In this document: one piece after another, positions 59,189-64,000 of the stretch
Position numbering within the stretch: the first letter of the stretch is position 1
How the letters are laid out: the number at the start of each line of letters is the position of its first letter
Origin: Bradysia coprophila
Lineage: Eukaryota; Arthropoda; Insecta; Diptera; Sciaridae
Reading direction: 5' to 3'
DNA: 64,000 nucleotides
Assembly: GCF_014529535.1 (NCBI RefSeq)
Contig: NW_023503370.1
Span: 496,001-560,000 of the forward strand
Notes under the pieces: generated by a model
What the model was told of the DNA's origin: nothing
Databases searched by the model: none
The model's input: the letters and a program-made list of their open reading frames with translations, nothing else
Made by a program: the position numbers and the translations under genes

Positions 59189-61794
59189 TTACACAGCATC
59201 GTCAACGTCATCATCGTCCCGATTGTGTGCATCGACTGCCTGGAAAAGAAGAACGGTAGAAATTTCAGAAAAAAATTCCGATTCAATTTGAAAACGAAGA
59301 AACAAACAATTTGGGCGACGTAGTAAAATGATTTCGCGAAGAATACTCAGAACGACCATTTCGTAAGTGCAATTTCACAATTTACTGTGCCTATATGATA
59401 AACTCTTCCATCTCTGTCTCTCATCAATTTTGCGTCCTTAAGATGAGTCTAATAGAAAGTTAAGCCTAAAACATACATGCTAAACACAACGGTCCTTAAG
59501 GGTTGATTTAGTGCTTTGAAGTACTGAACATGACTTCAGTGAATGAATTCAACGAAAATAAGTAAATGGACCCGTATTCCAACCCGTATGTTCATCAAAT
59601 TAAATTAATAAAATGTTTTAAACAGAGTAAATCGACAAACTATACAATTTCCACATTGATTGTTCAAGGTCAAAATACCTAGCTCTTTCGATCTAAAAAA
59701 AAATTCAAGTCAGATGATGCAAACAGATGCAAACATTTTGATTGATTTGTCTGGTTAACACCACAAAAACTGGCAGTGAAAGCATTCGTGGGTTGCTTCT
59801 TTAAGTTTAGACAACCCGACTACACCAATAGAGAGTGCAATTTCACAATTTATTTGCTACTCAATCAGGCAATGAACTGTTTGGATTTTTCCATAGAGAA
59901 GTCCAAGCTCTGAGCCTGAGTAACAGGACGGATAAATCGTGATCTGAACCTGAATTTCAGGTCGGTCTGAGAATATTTGAAACTGAACTCACCTGACCTG
60001 AATTTAGCTGAAATCTTAAAAATAGTAAAATTTCACGTAAATCAGATTAGATTTCATGTATACCTGGAAGAATCGCAGATATACCTGAAATCTGACCTGA
60101 TTTACCTGAACTTTTACAATTTATAAGATTTCAGCTAAATTCAGGTCAGATACAAATTTTGAGCTCAGGTTCAGTCGAGGGTTCAGCTCAGATAATCTAA
60201 ACTTCAGGTTACACGTCGACCTGACCTGTTCTGAGCCTTCAAGCTTTCAACGCCCTCAGCACTGCTTTGGTAGTCCGAACGATCGCTATGCTCAAAATGA
60301 TCGATTTCGAGGAAATTCGTGATATGGGTGACTAACCCATTAAGTGTCAATCGTTTTGTCATTTTTGAAAGGTTCTAAGTGACTCGACTGATGAACTCCA
60401 AAGCAGTTCATTTAAACTTTAAACGTTCTGATCTTCGAATCTCTACAAATTGTCACTATATTCCCATCCACATCAAAATATACCACTGAACGACACTCCA
60501 ATTCTATCCTAATTCCGAAGTTAGTTAGCTCGAAATCGATTCATTAAAAACTTACATTGCTCAAGCGGTTCTCTAAAAAATCGTTCAAAGTGTTGTAGCC
60601 TTCTTCACTAGATGCCTTAAACACATCAATTATATCGGTTGGGACGCCATAATTGTTACTTTTTCTCGGCTGTATGCCACAGTCTGCGCTCAGGTAGCGA
60701 ATTTCCGGATCATCTTTACCCGTGGCCTTTCAAAATGAAATTGAAAATCTCTGGTTAGCAATCACTGACCAAATAAACCTATCGATCGAAAATTACAATG
60801 TTTAACAAATCGCCCCATTCGAATGCCAATGAATCGGACCACTTTTCACCGAATGGCGAAAAGTCCAGCAGATACACTCGGTCTTTCGCATCTCGTACAA
60901 CGTCGAAGACATCTGTGAACAGAATGCAGCATTGAAATTCATTGTAATTGCTCGTTATCCGAAATAATGCTCACAGTCGTTGAGTGGAAACTTGTTTTTA
61001 ATTTGCTCCTTGAACATCGACAAAATGTCATTGATAATGTCCCGTCTTTGAGTATGAATGTGTGCATGATATTGTGGCCAATCTCTTGGCGATATTCCTG
61101 AATGAATTCAATTTTTAGTATGAAAATTTTCAGTTGCCAAAGAATTGAGACTCACCGATTAGACTCTTATTTCTGACAAAGCAACGGAATTCCGTTCCTG
61201 GATGTATCTCTCGCCACTTCTTCAAAACCAAGTACACGTCTCTGTCCACAGCGACGCTACTGCCTTCTTGGTCAACATCGATTGGTGCATTGAGTTGGTT
61301 TAGGTCGTCCTTACAGATACTCGACGCTTTTAATAACTGGTAGACGTCAGTAATGTCTTTAACTTTCATCGTTTGTCCGGCCGTTATCCAAAACGCATCT
61401 TTCGGACTATGCCAATTTGTCTTCAGATAAGCTGAGCCACCAAGTTCATCTATTTTCTCGGTTATCAATTTACTAAATTCAGGAAACTCCGGTTGCTGGA
61501 ACAGTGTTAAGTTAGAAAGGAGAGCGATTTAGTCGAAAATTGACGGTGAAAGCAAACCTCTGAATTTTCCGTGTCTTCATCTTCGTATCCTTCATGAACT
61601 TGATTCAACTGATCACTACTCATACATTCCTTGGGTAAAATAATGATTTCGTCATGGAGATAGTGCTTTACCTCATCCGGTATTTTGATGCAAATCGACT
61701 TAATCGATATTTTGGCAAATGATTTGTACCAATTTTGGAATGAACATGCACCCAAATCGCTGCTTGGTTTAGCAATTGCACTTCGTTCATGCAT
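59189..61794 (-). CDS. CDC123: CDC123, eIF2 assembly chaperone
   Basis: Exons 61558-61794, 61156-61495, 60975-61097, 60797-60912, 60556-60726 and 59189-59239 are phase-consistent and give about 345 residues. CSFQNWYKSFAKISIKSICI is the conserved start. PEFSKLITEKIDELGGSAYL, WHSPKDAFWIT and TEFRCFVRNKSLIGISPRDW follow. The ATP-grasp core ends with YVFDVVRDAKDRVYLLDFSP and FGEKWSDSLAFEWGDLL, where DFSPFG corresponds to DFNPFG of human CDC123 (Asn to Ser). CDC123 loads eIF2-gamma onto alpha so that eIF2 can form. The tail is acidic (DDDDVDDAV). The last intron is 1.3 kb and holds an inverted-repeat cluster. The start ATG at 61794 is the first in frame. Confidence 0.94.
59907..60247. repeat. Inverted repeats rich in ACCTGA in the last CDC123 intron
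   Basis: CTGACCTGAATTTAGCTGAA (59993 on) is mirrored by TTCAGCTAAATTCAGGTCAG at about 60129-60148. An outer, weaker pair joins AAGCTCTGAGCCTGAG with CTGAGCCTTCAAGCTT. Variants of ACCTGA are dense throughout. Confidence 0.7.
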
Positions 61795-62108
61795 TTTCAC
61801 TTAATTAAATTTCCGCTTTATGTTCAGTTTGTTTTTGTTATCGACTGTCTGCAGGTTACAAAACGGATCTGCATCGATAGAACGCTATTACTGATTTGTG
61901 ATATGACGGATTTGACATTTTAGCAACACGATGTTTCACTTTGACACAGCCGTGTTATTACTTGAAGCCAATTATTTCATTCGTTGGTAAATTTCAGACT
62001 TCAATTTTTACATTTTTGTGGGTAAGTTTTTTTTGACTAAAATTACTCATTGCCTCGATCATTGCAAATTAAATTCATCAGAAATATTTGATAATTTGGA
62101 ATAGTAGT

Positions 62109-62178
62109 TTATTCAAAAACGTGAGGTAAAGTTAACTTTACTGCACAGATCCAAAACTTTACCTCAAGTTTGTGAATA
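62109..62178. repeat. Small hairpin with about 25-bp arms
   Basis: TTATTCAAAAACGTGAGGTA and the following AAGTT are mirrored, with two mismatches, by AACTTTACCTCAAGTTTGTG and AATAA. Confidence 0.65.
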
Positions 62179-62767
62179 AAATACCTTGCTTGTCAACTGG
62201 GCAAATGATGGATATGATACTTCTTGTGTGAAATTTGCCGATCGAGGCGTAGCCTGGTAATGTACTTATCTATGGGAGGAAATGGAAATGGCGTAGGTTT
62301 TAAATGGAGGAAAAACAGAGTAGTTTTTTGTAAGTGGAAATCAAGATGAGTGAGTAAGCAATAAAAGTAAATGCTAACAGCACGAAATAATGTTCTCTTT
62401 ATCTCCCTAAGGAAACACTGCGGTAAGTAAAGTAGACCGTTTACTTGAGCGTATTTTAGTAAAATAGTTTCTCTAATTTCGTTAAGTTTCACAAATTTTA
62501 ATTAAACTTAAGAAGTTTTGGTACAATTATTTAAAGTTAAGTAAATGTATCGTGATTTAAATGAGTTAAGTACGATTGACATAAAAAAAATTAGATAAAC
62601 TCTGGTAAAATGTCAAGAATTTATGAAAACAGACTAACTTTTGAAAAATCGGAGAAATTTTAGTGAAATTTAACGAAACATCTTGAAATATAGTTTCACT
62701 AAACACCACTCAACGCCAAAGTTTGTCTAAAAAAGCTCTGCTTTTGACTAAGCGCCTGAAATAATAT

Positions 62768-62885
62768 TTTTATCACATACGCGCGGTGCTCGGATGTCAA
62801 AATTACTTAACCAGAAGAATAATTCAAAAATTACACTTCAGGTCTATGTTGCTGTCTCGTTTTCGCTTATGTGATAAAATAGAGT
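62768..62885. repeat. Inverted repeat with TTTTATCACATA arms
   Basis: ATATTTTTATCACATACGCG at about 62766 is mirrored by CGCTTATGTGATAAAATA at about 62864. The interior is about 80 bases and noncoding. Confidence 0.5.
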
Positions 62886-63509
62886 ACACACTTGTCATTA
62901 TCAGACTCGGCAAGCCCCGACTTCTTCGTGACAAGTATGTAATTTATATAAAAGCTTATGTTGTAGTAAGAAAAGAAGGAAATACCGGGTCTCATTTTGA
63001 ATTTCCATGTAGTTTCCCTGTAGTTCACTTTTTCTTCTTAAACTTGACTAGTCACGGTAACTATAAATCCTTTCTTACATTAAATCAAATTCGCAAATCC
63101 CTTGCAAATCCTTTATCACACTAGTGCGATAATATTACGTTCATATAACATTGTACACAGGCTGGGTAAGTTGCAAATATCATCACTTAATTGCATAAAG
63201 GCTCTCAGAGTGCTGCGAGTGACATGCACACATCTAGTAACCCAAAAGGCATTTCTAAGACGGTGTCATAAAAACTATTCCCACACTATTTTCTTCAGTT
63301 AAAAAAGTAGCCTAAGACACCTAAAACAGGCAATACAAGAAAATTTAGTTTTCCTTCAAAGATCTGCAAAAGATTCTTTGAGATTTTCCCGAAATATTTA
63401 AAGATTTCCGAATGAATATTAGCTCAGCGCTGCTAAATTTAACAACTGTCAGTTAAATTTAACTGAATTTTATAGAGTTTCATTTATCAGCTCCGATAAA
63501 TGGGTGTTA

Positions 63510-63615
63510 AGGAATCTCGCGCCGCGTCATTCACAATTACTCACAAAGTGACATTTTCCTTATACAAAATGTGTCAAAATGTGAATTATTGTGAATGACG
63601 CGGCGCGATATTCCT
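63510..63615. mobile_element. 106-bp MITE with about 28-bp terminal inverted repeats
   Basis: GGAATCTCGCGCCGCGTCAT and the following TCACAAT are mirrored by ATTGTGAATGACGCGGCGCG and ATATTCC with one mismatch. CCGATAAATG occurs just outside on both sides (about 63493 and 63621). Confidence 0.75.
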
Positions 63616-64000
63616 AGCAACCGATAAATGCTGACGGAAATTGGGCTATTGAATTATTTTGGAAACTGTTGAGGATTTTGATACGCAGTTTTCCACTCAA
63701 TTTAAGCGATTTGGATTAGTTTAAATTTCTCACGAATCCTGTCAGCCAGCTGAAATAAAGTAAAGTAAAACGGAGAATTGCGTTGATTTATCAAGAATTT
63801 TTTCAACAATTTTTTTTTATTTTTGATGGAGCAACAGGACTGTTGGAAACTAAATGCCTTTCTTTCTATAATGGCAAACTTGTTTTGTGCAAAATCTATT
63901 ACTTCAATTGTTTCAACATAAATCGTAAAATAAAACAATTTGCACGAAAATTCTGACGAAAATTGTTACAGATATTTTGAGATGGATTATATTGAACTCG

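Larger units (their letters stand above)
61795..64000. other. Terminal intergenic region with several hairpins
   Basis: No gene is recognised in the last 2.2 kb. It begins with the CDC123 upstream region and contains the small hairpins at 62109-62178, 62768-62885 and 63510-63615. Open frames are short and featureless. Confidence 0.5.

Noticed and set aside
1-64000. tRNA, rRNA or snRNA genes
   Set aside because: I saw no convincing B-box/T-arm context or conserved rRNA/snRNA blocks by eye; a covariance-model search would be needed to exclude short RNA genes.

Overview
This is an AT-rich stretch of animal nuclear genome. Introns are very short (many of 57-70 nt), splice sites are ordinary GT-AG, and the gene set is conserved and most similar to insect, particularly dipteran, proteins. 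A nematoceran fly such as a fungus gnat would fit, but the species is inferred rather than shown. Sixteen protein-coding genes can be assembled exon by exon. All appear to be nuclear host genes; there is no operon structure, CRISPR array or recognised tRNA/rRNA.

Layout, left to right: a PRXL2-type (prostamide/prostaglandin F synthase-like) thioredoxin-fold gene (36-759, +); a cluster of TATCGATA motifs (2040-2350); an nrf-6-like membrane acyltransferase with its 5' end missing (2943-6168, +); an RNF141-like RING protein (8806-10617, -); ribosomal protein S10 (13992-14611, +); histidyl-tRNA synthetase copy 1 (16370-19514, -); Sds3/SUDS3 (21119-22293, +); histidyl-tRNA synthetase copy 2 (23681-25480, with a dead exon to 26063, -); a palindrome of about 0.94 kb (26312-27254); the histone chaperone SPT2 (27968-31001, +); a bacterial AsnB-type asparagine synthetase carrying five introns (32150-34338, +); a TspanC8 tetraspanin (35850-41188, +); about 6 kb of gene-poor AT-rich DNA; a 5'-truncated LINE with a MITE inside it (47101-49974, -); CUEDC1 (50485-51420, -); mRpL9 (52419-53238, -); PTPMT1 (54080-56073, +); proteasome ATPase Rpt5 (56311-57720, -); SdhD (58274-58984, +); and CDC123 (59189-61794, -). 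Hairpin-type MITEs are scattered between genes and in introns.

The most striking observation concerns the two histidyl-tRNA synthetase genes. Copy 1 keeps an intact cytosolic first exon (WHEP half) and carries a stop-containing remnant of a mitochondrial-presequence exon. Copy 2 has the reverse: an intact presequence-like exon and a frameshifted, stop-containing WHEP exon. This is what duplication-degeneration-complementation of a dual-targeted ancestor predicts. Second is the AsnB-type asparagine synthetase, which matches the bacterial AsnB architecture along its whole length rather than animal ASNS and yet is split by host-like introns, making it a candidate horizontal transfer. Third is a pair of equal-length (111 nt), same-phase alternative exons in the tetraspanin. 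Several genes serve mitochondria (mRpL9, PTPMT1, SdhD, HARS copy 2); others serve translation (RpS10, HARS copy 1, CDC123) or chromatin (Sds3, SPT2). Nothing suggests they are regulated as one unit.
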